From positions 62,001 through 126,000 of the forward strand of contig NZ_AP023416.1 of NCBI RefSeq assembly GCF_018326305.1: a stretch of 64,000 bases of DNA. The letters are read 5' to 3'. This document shows positions 19,445 to 29,509 of the stretch, piece by piece. Positions within the stretch are counted from its first letter, which is position 1; the number at the start of each line of letters is the position of its first letter. The position numbers and the translations under genes are program-made. The notes beneath the pieces are model-generated. The model was not told the DNA's origin and did no database searches. It saw only the letters and a list, made by a program, of their open reading frames with translations. Origin of the DNA: Vescimonas fastidiosa. GTDB lineage: Bacteria; Bacillota; Clostridia; Oscillospirales; Oscillospiraceae.

Positions 19445-20092
19445 TTACAGACGGAAGTGTTTTTTCAGCCGCTGGTTTTCTCCCAGCACCAGCAAGGTCA
19501 CGCTCCCGTCCAGCACGGTTTCCGGCGAGACATTTACCTCGGTTTTACCGTTTCGCTTCACGCCGAGGATATTGACGCCGTATTTCCTGCGGATATCCAG
19601 CTGGCCAATGCTGTGGCCCTGCCAGCTTTCCGGCACGGCGACCTCGATGATGGCGTGGTTTTCATCCAGCTCTATGTAGTCGAAGATGTGGTTGGCGGTA
19701 TAGCGAATGGCCGCCCATTTTGCCAGCTGCTTTTCCGGGTAGGCCACTGCGTCCGCGCCGTTACGCAGCAGGAATTTCGCCTGCACATCCCGCTCGGCCC
19801 GGGACACCACATATTTTGCGCCCAGCTCCTTGAGCAGCGATGTTGTTTCCAGAGAGTTCTGAAAGCTCCCGCTGATGGTAACATAGCAAACATCATAGTT
19901 GCCAACACCCAGCGAGCGCAGAAAATCCACCCGGGTGCTGTCGCCGATCTGCGCGTTGGTGACAAAGGGCATACACTCGTTGACCCGCTCCTCGTCCCTG
20001 TCCACCGCCATTACCTGGTGTCCCAGCCTGCTCAGCTCCATAGCCAAATGCCGCCCGAAGCGGCCAAGTCCAATCAATAATACGCTTTTCAT
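19445..20092 (-). CDS. ktrA: Potassium uptake regulatory subunit (KtrA/TrkA, RCK)
   Basis: 215 residues. The Rossmann motif GLGRFGRHLA is at 8-17, with the acidic residue closing strand two in AVDRDEE, so NAD(H) or ATP/ADP binding is expected. An RCK-C domain fills about 135-215. It forms the cytoplasmic ring gating the KtrB channel. It lies 12 nt after ktrB on the same strand. Confidence 0.93.
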   Translation of the reverse strand: MKSVLLIGLGRFGRHLAMELSRLGHQVMAVDRDEERVNECMPFVTNAQIGDSTRVDFLRSLGVGNYDVCYVTISGSFQNSLETTSLLKELGAKYVVSRAERDVQAKFLLRNGADAVAYPEKQLAKWAAIRYTANHIFDYIELDENHAIIEVAVPESWQGHSIGQLDIRRKYGVNILGVKRNGKTEVNVSPETVLDGSVTLLVLGENQRLKKHFRL

Positions 20093-20104
20093 CGTGTACT
20101 CCTT

Positions 20105-21445
20105 TCAGCCTACGGTGATTTTTTCCTGGGGATACCGGGCATAAGTGAGATCATGCCCGGAAAATGCGGCGTAGATCAGGGTCAGTCCCCCTACACGCCC
20201 GAAGAACATCAGCAGAATGAGTATTCCCTGGGACAGCGTACCCAACTGTGGTGTCAGGCCCAGTGTCAGGCCCACCGTTCCCGCAGCGGAGGCCGTTTCA
20301 TAGAGGCAGGCCCCCAGCGGCAGCCCCTCCACAGCGCCGATGATCGCCGCGCCGGCAACGGTCAGCGCCAAATACAGCAGCAGAATGGCGGCAGCGTTCC
20401 GCACAGCGGAGGGCTCCAGCCGGCGCCTAAAAAGCTGCGGGTCCTCCCGCCTGAAAAAGGCGGCCACCGCGTTGGCGGCCAGCACAGCCAGCGTTGTCAC
20501 CTTCATACCGCCTGCGGTGGAGCCGGGGGCGCCGCCGGTGAGCATCAGCAGGATCGTAACCGCCCGGGAGATATTGCTCATTTCCGTCAGATCCACTGTA
20601 TTGTAGCCGGCCGTTCGGGGCGTGACCGCCTGAAAGAGCGACGCCAAAATGCGCTGCCCTGTGGGAAGGTTCGAAAAGTCCGTCAGGAAAAACAGCAGCG
20701 CCGGAAGCACAATCAAAACTGCCGATACGCTCAAAATGACCTTGCTCTGCATACGGTAGCGCCGCAGGTGCAGGCCGTGGGTGCAAACATCATCCCATGT
20801 CAGAAAGCCGATGCCGCCCACGACGATCAGCAGCATAATGACGATATTCACCAGTGGATCGGCGGCATACGCCGTCAGGGAGGGGTACAGCGTCCCGGCA
20901 CGGCCGAGAATATCGAATCCCGCGTTGCAGAAGGCGGAAATAGAGTGAAAGACCGCCATCCATACCCCCCGCAGGCCGTAGTCCCGGCAAAAGGCCGGCA
21001 GCAGCGCCAGGGCGCCCACCAGCTCTACCAGGAATGTCCCCCTGAGAATAAATCTCGTCAGGCGCACGATGCCGCCCACCGCCGGAGCAGAGATGGCATC
21101 CTGCATGGCGCTGCGCTCCTGCAGCGAGATATTTTTCCCCGAGAGCATCAGAAATGTTACAGCCGCCGTAATGACGCCCAGTCCGCCCACCTGGATCAGT
21201 AGCAGAATAACCCCCTGGCCGAACGAGGACCAGTAGGTGCCGGTGTCCTGCACCACCAGTCCCGTCACGCAGACGGCGGAGGTGGAGGTAAAAAGCGCCT
21301 GGGAAAACGGCGTCCAAGCCCGCTTAGCCGCCGAGAGCGGCAGCATCAGCACCAGGGCGCCCAGCAGGATAACCCCCGCAAAGCCTAAAATCATGATCTG
21401 AAAGGATGTTAAGCGGCGTTTCCGCCGGAAACCTGTCTCTGTCAC
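20105..21445 (-). CDS. ktrB: Potassium uptake transmembrane subunit (KtrB/TrkH)
   Basis: 446 residues if it starts at the GTG at 21445, which has GGAGG eight nt upstream; the GTG at 21454 lies directly against the SD. Four pore loops of the TrkH/KtrB fold can be read: TSTSAVCVTGL, HSISAFCNAGF, TPRTAGYNTV and ETASAAGTVGLT, each with the selectivity Gly. It conducts K+ (often Na+-coupled) across the membrane under KtrA control. A TATACT -10 box lies at about minus-strand 21494-21499, with only a short leader and no c-di-AMP riboswitch recognised. Confidence 0.92.
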   Translation of the reverse strand: MTETGFRRKRRLTSFQIMILGFAGVILLGALVLMLPLSAAKRAWTPFSQALFTSTSAVCVTGLVVQDTGTYWSSFGQGVILLLIQVGGLGVITAAVTFLMLSGKNISLQERSAMQDAISAPAVGGIVRLTRFILRGTFLVELVGALALLPAFCRDYGLRGVWMAVFHSISAFCNAGFDILGRAGTLYPSLTAYAADPLVNIVIMLLIVVGGIGFLTWDDVCTHGLHLRRYRMQSKVILSVSAVLIVLPALLFFLTDFSNLPTGQRILASLFQAVTPRTAGYNTVDLTEMSNISRAVTILLMLTGGAPGSTAGGMKVTTLAVLAANAVAAFFRREDPQLFRRRLEPSAVRNAAAILLLYLALTVAGAAIIGAVEGLPLGACLYETASAAGTVGLTLGLTPQLGTLSQGILILLMFFGRVGGLTLIYAAFSGHDLTYARYPQEKITVG

Positions 21446-21607
21446 ACAGCTCACCTCCTAAAATGGACCTTACTCCCAATTTCGCGTACAGTAGTATAGC
21501 ACGGTTTTTCTATTTTGGCTGTATAGATTTTGTTAAACATAGGCAGCGTGCCGAAAAAATTCTTTTCACCCCGCTGCCTATACCTTTGAAAAAGCCTCCG
21601 GACGGAG

Positions 21608-21658
21608 TTGATAGAAGTGTTTTTCTATGATAGAATCAAGGTAACACACTTCTGGAGG
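21608..21658 (+). promoter_or_regulatory. Promoter of the MATE gene with inverted repeat
   Basis: TTGATA (21608-21613), a 17-nt spacer and TAGAAT (21631-21636). AGAAGTGT (21613-21620) and its complement ACACTTCT (21646-21653) flank the -10 box, a possible operator. SD GGAGG at 21654-21658. Confidence 0.7.
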
Positions 21659-21665
21659 TGCGACC

Positions 21666-23168
21666 TTGAAAACGGATCCCCTGGCTCAGCTGCGCGCCGG
21701 CGCGCCGCTGACTACCCGTCAGCAGCTGTCCCTGACGCTGCAGCTCAGTTGGCCGGCCATTATGGCAAAGCTCGCCACCATCATCATGCAGTATATCGAT
21801 GCAGCTATGGTGGGCCGTCTGGGTGCGGCCCAGGCGGCGGCGGTGGGGCTGGTGGCCTCCACCACCTGGCTCTTCGGAGAGCTGTCTTATGCGGCGGCTA
21901 TGGGCTTCAATGTGCTGACGGCCCAGCGGGTAGGCGGCGGCCGCTTGGCCGAGGCCCGCAATATCCTCAAGCAGGCGCTGGTGCTGTGCCTGGGGTTCAG
22001 CGTGGTCATGGCAATGCTGGCGGCGGCACTGTCCGGGCCGCTGCCCGGAATACTTCGGGCAGACCGGGACATTTGGCAGGATGCCTCCGCCTACTTCCTG
22101 GTGTATAGCCTGTTTCTGCCCGCCCTCCAGCTCAATAATGTGGCGGCCGGCCAGCTGCAGGCCACAGGCAATATGCGCACGCCCGGTATCTGCATGGTGG
22201 TCATGTGCGTGCTGGATGTCGTGTTCAACACCCTGTTTATTTTCCCTACCGGTACCATCCGGCTCGGCTCCCTGGCCCTCCCCGGCGCCGGGCTGGGCAC
22301 GGCAGGCGCCGCGCTGGGTACAGGCCTTGCTGAGCTGGTGATCGCTCTGTATCTGCTGCATTTTGTTCTGCGCCGCAATCCGGTGCTCCGTTTGCAAAAA
22401 GGCGAGCCTCTGCGTTTTAATCGGACACAGCTATGCACCATGCTCTGCATTGCCGCGCCTGTGGCCTCGGAGAAGGTCATACTGACCACAGCGCAGATCG
22501 TGTGTACCGCTATCGTGGCGCCCCTGGGCATGGTGGCCATCGCCGCCAACTCCTTTGCGGTCACGGCGGAGAGTCTGTGCTATATGCCCGCCTTCGGAAT
22601 TCAGGGGGCCGCGGCTATGCTGGTGGGGCAGTGCGTGGGCGCAGGGCGGCGGCAGATGGCCCGCCGGCTGGGCTGGGTCACGGTGCTGCTGGGTGTAGTC
22701 ATCATGGTCATCACCAGCGGGCTACTGTATCTCTTAGCTCCGCAGATGATGGCAATATTGACACCGAACCCGGACATCATCGCCCTGGGCACCCGTGTTC
22801 TGCGCATCGAGGCCTTTGCCGAGCCTCTGTTCGGCGCATCCATCGTGGCCGGCGGCGTATTTCAGGGCGCCGGCAGCACGCTGATACCCACGCTTTTCAA
22901 TTTGGGAACTATGTGGGGCATCCGCATACCCCTGGCGTGGCTGGCTGCGCCCCGCTGGGGGCTGCCCGGCGTATGGGCGGCTATGTGCCTGGAGCTGTGC
23001 GTCCGGGGTATTCTCTATCTGATACGGATGGCCGGCAAGCGCTGGCTCCCCGTCCTGGAAGCCCAAGGTGCCGCCCACAGCGTGTCCGCAGCGGAAGGGG
23101 GCCCAGTATCCACACCCCCCGAGGGGGAGATGGCAGGAGACGGTATGCCTGCCGTCAAGGACAGATAA
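21666..23168 (+). CDS. MATE-family efflux transporter
   Basis: 500 residues, starting at a TTG seven nt after GGAGG. About twelve hydrophobic segments arranged as two similar halves, with QLSWPAIMAKLATIIMQYID near the N terminus and GIQGAAAMLVGQCVGAG in the second half, typical of MATE/DinF-NorM proteins. It would export drugs or metabolites using a Na+ or H+ gradient; substrate unknown. The last 35 residues are hydrophilic and rich in Pro, Glu and Gly. Single-gene unit ending at a bidirectional terminator shared with ftsH. Confidence 0.9.
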   Translation: MKTDPLAQLRAGAPLTTRQQLSLTLQLSWPAIMAKLATIIMQYIDAAMVGRLGAAQAAAVGLVASTTWLFGELSYAAAMGFNVLTAQRVGGGRLAEARNILKQALVLCLGFSVVMAMLAAALSGPLPGILRADRDIWQDASAYFLVYSLFLPALQLNNVAAGQLQATGNMRTPGICMVVMCVLDVVFNTLFIFPTGTIRLGSLALPGAGLGTAGAALGTGLAELVIALYLLHFVLRRNPVLRLQKGEPLRFNRTQLCTMLCIAAPVASEKVILTTAQIVCTAIVAPLGMVAIAANSFAVTAESLCYMPAFGIQGAAAMLVGQCVGAGRRQMARRLGWVTVLLGVVIMVITSGLLYLLAPQMMAILTPNPDIIALGTRVLRIEAFAEPLFGASIVAGGVFQGAGSTLIPTLFNLGTMWGIRIPLAWLAAPRWGLPGVWAAMCLELCVRGILYLIRMAGKRWLPVLEAQGAAHSVSAAEGGPVSTPPEGEMAGDGMPAVKDR

Positions 23169-23229
23169 GCTAACAACGAAAAAGTGCTGAAAGGAAGGCT
23201 TTTCGCCCATAATTTCCGCCCATAAAATG

Positions 23230-23264
23230 CCCCGGCCCGCAGGTCAGCACCCTGCAGGCCGGGG
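23230..23264. terminator. Bidirectional terminator between MATE and ftsH genes
   Basis: CCCCGGCC, one mismatch, then GCAGG/CCTGC closing back to GGCCGGGG (23230-23264). Plus strand continues ATGCTTTATT and minus strand GCATTTTATG, so it can serve both convergent genes. Confidence 0.8.
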
Positions 23265-23314
23265 ATGCTTTATTCTCTTGGCAATCTGCACTGTTTCAGC
23301 CCGGCGCAGGGGGG

Positions 23315-25531
<2,217 letters not shown>

Positions 25532-25573
25532 AGTCGGCCTCCTTCCGCTTAGAAAGACATTGCGATCAATGGA

Positions 25574-25602
25574 AGTATATCATACAAAGCACAAGCAAAC
25601 AA
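25574..25602 (-). promoter_or_regulatory. Promoter of ftsH
   Basis: Minus strand TTGTTT (25597-25602), a 17-nt spacer and TATACT (25574-25579). Confidence 0.7.
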
Positions 25603-25680
25603 GGGCGGAAAACCCCCGCCGTGTAAAATTTCTATGAATTGACCTTTCTATTATGCCCCGCGTGTGCTATACTAAAAACT

Positions 25681-25858
25681 GTCGAAAAATCCTTTGGATT
25701 TTTCCGACAAAAGGATTGCAGTCTGCTGCGCGCATAATTTTTGCGCCGGGCGCAAAAATTCCACACTGGCAGCCTGAGAGGTATTTTCCCCCACGCACAT
25801 GTCGCGGTGAAAAATGATTTTAATTTTTCGCGTCTGCGGACGCGAACTCTGCGAGGCT
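25681..25858 (-). repeat. Structured 180-nt repeat element, copy A
   Basis: 178 nt read on the minus strand from GCCTCGCAGAG to a closing hairpin. In order: hairpin H1 (TTCGCGTC/GACGCGAA), a conserved core hairpin TTTTTCACCGCG.../...CGTGGGGGAAAA, the conserved segment CTCAGGCTGCCAGTGTGG, hairpin H2 (TTTTTGCGCC/GGCGCAAAAA), GCGCGCAGCAGACTGCAA, and hairpin H3 (GTCGGAAAAATCC/GGATTTTTCGAC). Copies B (35975) and C (61820) keep the order and core but have different stem sequences that still pair. It lies between divergent ftsH and rlmB. Confidence 0.85.
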
Positions 25859-25893
25859 TTTCATTTCTTATTCTTATATAGCGAGGATCATCT

Positions 25894-26667
25894 ATGAGAG
25901 ACAACGACAAACAGAGGTCCCTGCCCCAGGCGGAGGCGGACGGCATCATCGAGGGCCGCAACGCCGTCATCGAGGCCCTGCGCTCCGGGGAGACCATCGA
26001 CAAAATTTACCTGGCCAAGGGGGAGACGGACAAGACCCTGGGCCACATCGCCTCCCGGGCCCGGGAAAAGGGCATCGTGGTGGTGGAGGCCGACCGGCGC
26101 AAGCTGGACGGCATGAGCCGCACCCACGCCCATCAGGGAGTCATAGCCCTGGCGGCCATGCGGGAATATGTGTCCGTGCAGTCCCTGCTGGACGCCGCCG
26201 CTGAAAAGGGTGAGGCGCCGCTGCTGGTGGTCTGCGACGAGATCTCCGACCCCCACAATCTGGGGGCCATCCTCCGCACCGCCGAGTGTGCCGGGGCCCA
26301 CGGGGTCATCATTCCCATGCGCCGCTCCGCCGGTCTCACGGCCATTGTGGGCAAAACCTCCGCAGGCGCAGTGAGCTATATACCCGTGGCAAGGGTTTCT
26401 AACCTCCCGGCTACATTGGAGGAGCTGAAAAAGAAGGGCGTGTGGGTCTACGGCACCGCCGCCGAGGGGACGACCTCCCTCTACGATGCCGATCTCAAGG
26501 GCCCGGCGGCCATTGTCATCGGCTCCGAGGGCAGCGGCATGGGCCGTCTGGTCCGAGAGAAATGCGACTTTCTGGTGAGCATTCCCATGAAGGGGCATAT
26601 TTCCTCTCTCAACGCCTCCGCTGCCGCAGCAATTTTGTTATATGAGGCGGTGCGCCGCCGGATGTAA
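25894..26667 (+). CDS. rlmB: TrmH/SpoU-family 2'-O-methyltransferase (RlmB-like)
   Basis: 257 residues. An N-terminal substrate-binding domain with IIEGRNAVIEALRSG leads to the SPOUT knot: motif 1 DEISDPHNLGAILRTAECAG, motif 2 IVIGSEGSGM, motif 3 SIPMKGHISSLNASAAAAI. This is the order found in RlmB, which methylates the 2'-O of G2251 in 23S rRNA using SAM; related enzymes modify tRNA. SD GCGAGG precedes the ATG at 25894. The next gene starts 10 nt downstream. Confidence 0.92.
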   Translation: MRDNDKQRSLPQAEADGIIEGRNAVIEALRSGETIDKIYLAKGETDKTLGHIASRAREKGIVVVEADRRKLDGMSRTHAHQGVIALAAMREYVSVQSLLDAAAEKGEAPLLVVCDEISDPHNLGAILRTAECAGAHGVIIPMRRSAGLTAIVGKTSAGAVSYIPVARVSNLPATLEELKKKGVWVYGTAAEGTTSLYDADLKGPAAIVIGSEGSGMGRLVREKCDFLVSIPMKGHISSLNASAAAAILLYEAVRRRM

Positions 26668-26677
26668 GCGAGGACAA

Positions 26678-28834
26678 ATGAGCAAATACACCGAGGAAGA
26701 ACTGAATCGGGTCCTGTCCGACACCGGAGAGCTGCTGAAAGACATTCCCCTGTCTCAGGACTATGACCTGGAGGACATTTTGGCGGAGTTCGGCACAGGC
26801 GCCACCAAGCCCAAGGCGCCGAGCCGGCCGGAGAGCCCGGAGCCGGAAGCGTCCCCCCCTGTGGCGGAGGAGTCGGAGCCTGCCCCGGCGCCCCCGCCTG
26901 CGGAGCTTGCCCCGGAGCCGGAAACGGCGGAGGAACCCGCCCCCGCCGGGGACGAGACTGCCGAAGCCGCCTCCGACCCGGAGGAGCCGAAGGAGCGGCT
27001 AGTGTCCCTGGAGGATGTGATGGACCGCACCGTATCCGCCGTCATGGAGGAGGAGTCCGCCCAGCGGCAGATGGAGATGGCCCAGGAGGAGGCAGCGGCC
27101 CGCAAGGCCAAAAGAGCTGCCCTGCGCCGGGCACGCCTGGCGGCCTGCAGGTCCTTTTTCCGGAAGCTGATGGCGGCTAAATCCCGTCCCATCCCGAAGG
27201 AGGATGAGGAGGCCCTCCCTCCGGAGCCGGACATGGATGAGGCGGAGTTCGAGCAAAAGCGCCTGTGCCGCCGCCACCGGGGGGCAGCATTGCGCTGCCT
27301 GCTGCCCGCGGCTTTGCTGGTGGGCATCACGGCGGCGGAGGCCCTTGTGACCCTGCCCGCCTTTTGGACGGATACCCCCGCCCTCCGCTTCGGTACGGTG
27401 GGCGGCCTGCTGCTGCTGGAGGCAGCCTTTGCCCTGCCCCTGTGGCGGGAAATGGCCGCGCTTTTCCGGGAGCGCCGCTTCAGCTGCGCCGCCGGCGCGC
27501 TGGTGCTTTTCCTATCCTGCATCGCCGACTGCGTATGGTGCCTGGTCAGAGGGGGCGAGCATCTGCCCCTGGCCGGGGCGGCGGCGCTGGTGATCTTCTG
27601 CTGCCAGTGGGGCGCTTTCCTGCGGTGTGAAGGCCGCCGGGAGAGCTTTCACCTGGCCAATCTCGGAGGCACCCCGCCCTGGGGTGTTTCAAAAACCGAG
27701 GCAGGCGCCGTGAAGCAAAGCGGACGGATAGACGGCTTTTACACCCACACCATGACCCCGGATCCCATAGAAAAAGGGCAAAACCTGCTTCTGCCTCTGC
27801 TGCTGGCCACGGCCTGCGTTTTGGCCGGGGTGGTATGCCTGTCGGATGTAAAGCCCGGGCAGCCCTTCTGGGTGCTCACGGCCCTGCTGACGGCGGCCAT
27901 GCCCCTGTCTCTCCCTGTGGCGGGAGCGCTGCCCACGCGGCTGCTGGCCCGGCGTCTCAGCCACAGCGGCTGCGCCGTGGCGGGGTATTGCGGGGCAAAG
28001 AATGTCAGCGGCTTTCGCCGCATTATCATTACCGATGAGGACCTGTTCCCCTCCGGCACCCTGTCTCTCCACGGGCTGAAGATTTACGGGGAGGAGCTGG
28101 GCCGGGTGCTGTCCTATGCGGTGGCCGTAGCCCGGGCGGCGGACAGCCAGGCCCTGCCGCTTTTGGAGCAGATGCTCTCGGATAACGGTGGACACGCAGA
28201 AAAGCTGGACGATTTCCGCTGGTATGAGGAGGGCGGTGCCGGCGGCTCCATCCACGGGGAGACGGTGCTTCTGGGCAGCGCCTATTTCATGCGCAAGCAA
28301 AAGGTACGCCTGCCCAAGGATCTGAAGGTCCCCTCGGGGCTGTTTTTGGCGGTGGACGGCCAGCTCACAGCCATTTTTGCCCTGCGCTATCAGCCCTCTC
28401 GCAATGTGGACTGGGCGCTCCGGGCGCTGCGGCGCAACCGGGTGATCCCGGTGCTGGCGGTGCGGGGGTGCAACCTCACCCCGGATTTCCTGCGCCGAAG
28501 CTTCAAGGTGGATGCAAAGCCCATTTATCCGGATGTGCAGACCCGGCTCACCCTGCTGGAAAAGACCCGGGCGGTGGCCCCGGCCCACGCGCTTATTTAC
28601 CGGGACGGGCTCATGCCCTATGCAGAAACCGTGCTGGGCTGCCGAAAACTGCTGCTGGCGGTGCGCCGGACCGGGGCTCTGGTGTGCCTGGCGGCGGTGG
28701 CGGGCCTGCTGCTGTGCTACTACCTCACGGGTATCGGCGGCTATGCATCCCTGACCCCTCTGCGGCTGGTGCTGTTCCAGCTCTTGTGGCTGCTGCCGGG
28801 CCTGCTGCTGGCGGGGCAGGTGAAATATTTCTAA
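26678..28834 (+). CDS. P-type-ATPase-like membrane protein lacking catalytic motifs
   Basis: 718 residues from the ATG at 26678 (GCGAGG upstream, 10 nt after rlmB). Residues 1-200 are cytoplasmic, acidic and Pro/Glu/Ala-rich, ending in a basic helical part. About four hydrophobic segments (roughly 205-330) and two more (375-430) precede a cytoplasmic domain and two C-terminal segments (about 660-715). That domain resembles the heavy-metal P-type ATPase N/P region: HGETVLLGSAYFM, LAVDGQLTAIFALRYQ, ALRALRRNRVIPVLAV, KPIYPDVQTRLTLLEK. However DKTGT is replaced by DLFPSGTL (Phe457 at the Asp position), TGDN by VRGCN and GDGxND by YRDGLMP. It should be unable to form the phospho-enzyme. A sensor or scaffold role is possible; function unknown. 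Confidence 0.7.
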   Translation: MSKYTEEELNRVLSDTGELLKDIPLSQDYDLEDILAEFGTGATKPKAPSRPESPEPEASPPVAEESEPAPAPPPAELAPEPETAEEPAPAGDETAEAASDPEEPKERLVSLEDVMDRTVSAVMEEESAQRQMEMAQEEAAARKAKRAALRRARLAACRSFFRKLMAAKSRPIPKEDEEALPPEPDMDEAEFEQKRLCRRHRGAALRCLLPAALLVGITAAEALVTLPAFWTDTPALRFGTVGGLLLLEAAFALPLWREMAALFRERRFSCAAGALVLFLSCIADCVWCLVRGGEHLPLAGAAALVIFCCQWGAFLRCEGRRESFHLANLGGTPPWGVSKTEAGAVKQSGRIDGFYTHTMTPDPIEKGQNLLLPLLLATACVLAGVVCLSDVKPGQPFWVLTALLTAAMPLSLPVAGALPTRLLARRLSHSGCAVAGYCGAKNVSGFRRIIITDEDLFPSGTLSLHGLKIYGEELGRVLSYAVAVARAADSQALPLLEQMLSDNGGHAEKLDDFRWYEEGGAGGSIHGETVLLGSAYFMRKQKVRLPKDLKVPSGLFLAVDGQLTAIFALRYQPSRNVDWALRALRRNRVIPVLAVRGCNLTPDFLRRSFKVDAKPIYPDVQTRLTLLEKTRAVAPAHALIYRDGLMPYAETVLGCRKLLLAVRRTGALVCLAAVAGLLLCYYLTGIGGYASLTPLRLVLFQLLWLLPGLLLAGQVKYF

Positions 28835-28930
28835 GCCTGCAGCTTGGGGCTCTCGATGCCCTCCGGCTCCTCCTCCCGATGATTCGGCACAACCACGGCA
28901 GCGGAAGAAATGGCCGCAATCCCATGTAAA

Positions 28931-28965
28931 AAAATACGCCCGGAGGATTCTTCCATCCTCCGGGC
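28931..28965 (-). terminator. Terminator in the convergent rlmB-tRNA gap
   Basis: GCCCGGAGGAT/ATCCTCCGGGC with loop TCTTCC; on the minus strand GTATTTTTTT follows. It probably backs up the tRNA terminator. Between it and 28834 only a short ORF-like remnant on the minus strand is seen. Confidence 0.8.
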
Positions 28966-28993
28966 ATAAATAGCAGCAGGAATTATTTTTGAT

Positions 28994-29051
28994 AAAAATG
29001 AAAAATCCGAACTCGCTCCTCCTGGGGAAGAAGTTCGGATTTTTCATTTTT
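28994..29051 (-). terminator. Terminator of the tRNA cluster
   Basis: A 20-bp perfect stem (28994-29013 with 29032-29051), minus arm beginning AAAAATGAAAAATCCGAACT, 18-nt loop. Its first base overlaps the encoded CCA end of tRNA-Val. Confidence 0.85.
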
Positions 29052-29127
29052 GGTGGAGACTGCTGGACTCGAACCAGTGACCTCCTGCGTGTGAAGCAGG
29101 CGCTCTAACCAGCTGAGCTAAGCCTCC
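29051..29127 (-). tRNA. tRNA-Val (anticodon CAC)
   Basis: 77 nt including CCA. Acceptor GGAGGCT/AGTCTCC, D arm TAGCTCAGCTGGTTAGAGC, anticodon stem CCTGC/GCAGG with loop TTCACAC, T arm GGTTCGAGTCC. Anticodon CAC reads GUG. Confidence 0.95.
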
Positions 29128-29157
29128 TTATTCGGCAACCCGTTACGGATTGCCTTG

Positions 29158-29232
29158 TGGTGACCCGTACGGGACTCGAACCCATGTTACAGCCGTGAAA
29201 GGGCCGTGTCTTAACCACTTGACCAACGGGCC
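29158..29232 (-). tRNA. tRNA-Glu (anticodon TTC)
   Basis: 75 nt including CCA. Acceptor GGCCCGT/ACGGGTC, anticodon stem CGGCC/GGCTG with loop CTTTCAC, T arm GGGTTCGAGTCCC. Anticodon TTC reads GAA/GAG. Confidence 0.95.
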
Positions 29233-29250
29233 GTTTTTTTGAAAGGGGGT

Positions 29251-29277
29251 CCCCTGAGATGCTCTGCATCTCAGGGG
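29251..29277 (-). other. Hairpin between tRNA-Met and tRNA-Glu
   Basis: 12-bp perfect stem CCCCTGAGATGC/GCATCTCAGGGG with a 3-nt loop and no U tract after it. Probably a processing or stability element in the tRNA precursor rather than a terminator. Confidence 0.5.
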
Positions 29278-29281
29278 AAAA

Positions 29282-29358
29282 TGGTAGCGGCGACTGGATT
29301 TGAACCGGTGACACTGCGGGTATGAACCGCATGCTCTAGCCAACTGAGCTACGCCGCC
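29282..29358 (-). tRNA. tRNA-Met (elongator, anticodon CAT)
   Basis: 77 nt including CCA. Begins GGCGGCGTAGCTCAG and ends GCCGCTACCA, close to the Bacillus elongator tRNA-Met; the anticodon stem TGCGG/CCGCA holds loop TTCATAC. A G1-U72 pair rather than the C1-A72 mismatch argues against initiator tRNA. Confidence 0.93.
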
Positions 29359-29509
29359 ATGTATCCACCCCTGACAGGCAAGAGTTATGATACCATACCC
29401 GTCCCGGAATGTCAATTCTTTTTTTCAAAAACCCGTGCATTTTTTAACCCGGGACATACACCGGCCCCGCCGATGCCGCATAGAGTGGAGAGCGGAAAGG
29501 AGAGGGCCT

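Noticed and set aside
29282-29358. Initiator or Ile-lysidine tRNA
   Set aside because: The sequence closely follows the elongator tRNA-Met of Bacillus and lacks the initiator C1-A72 mismatch.
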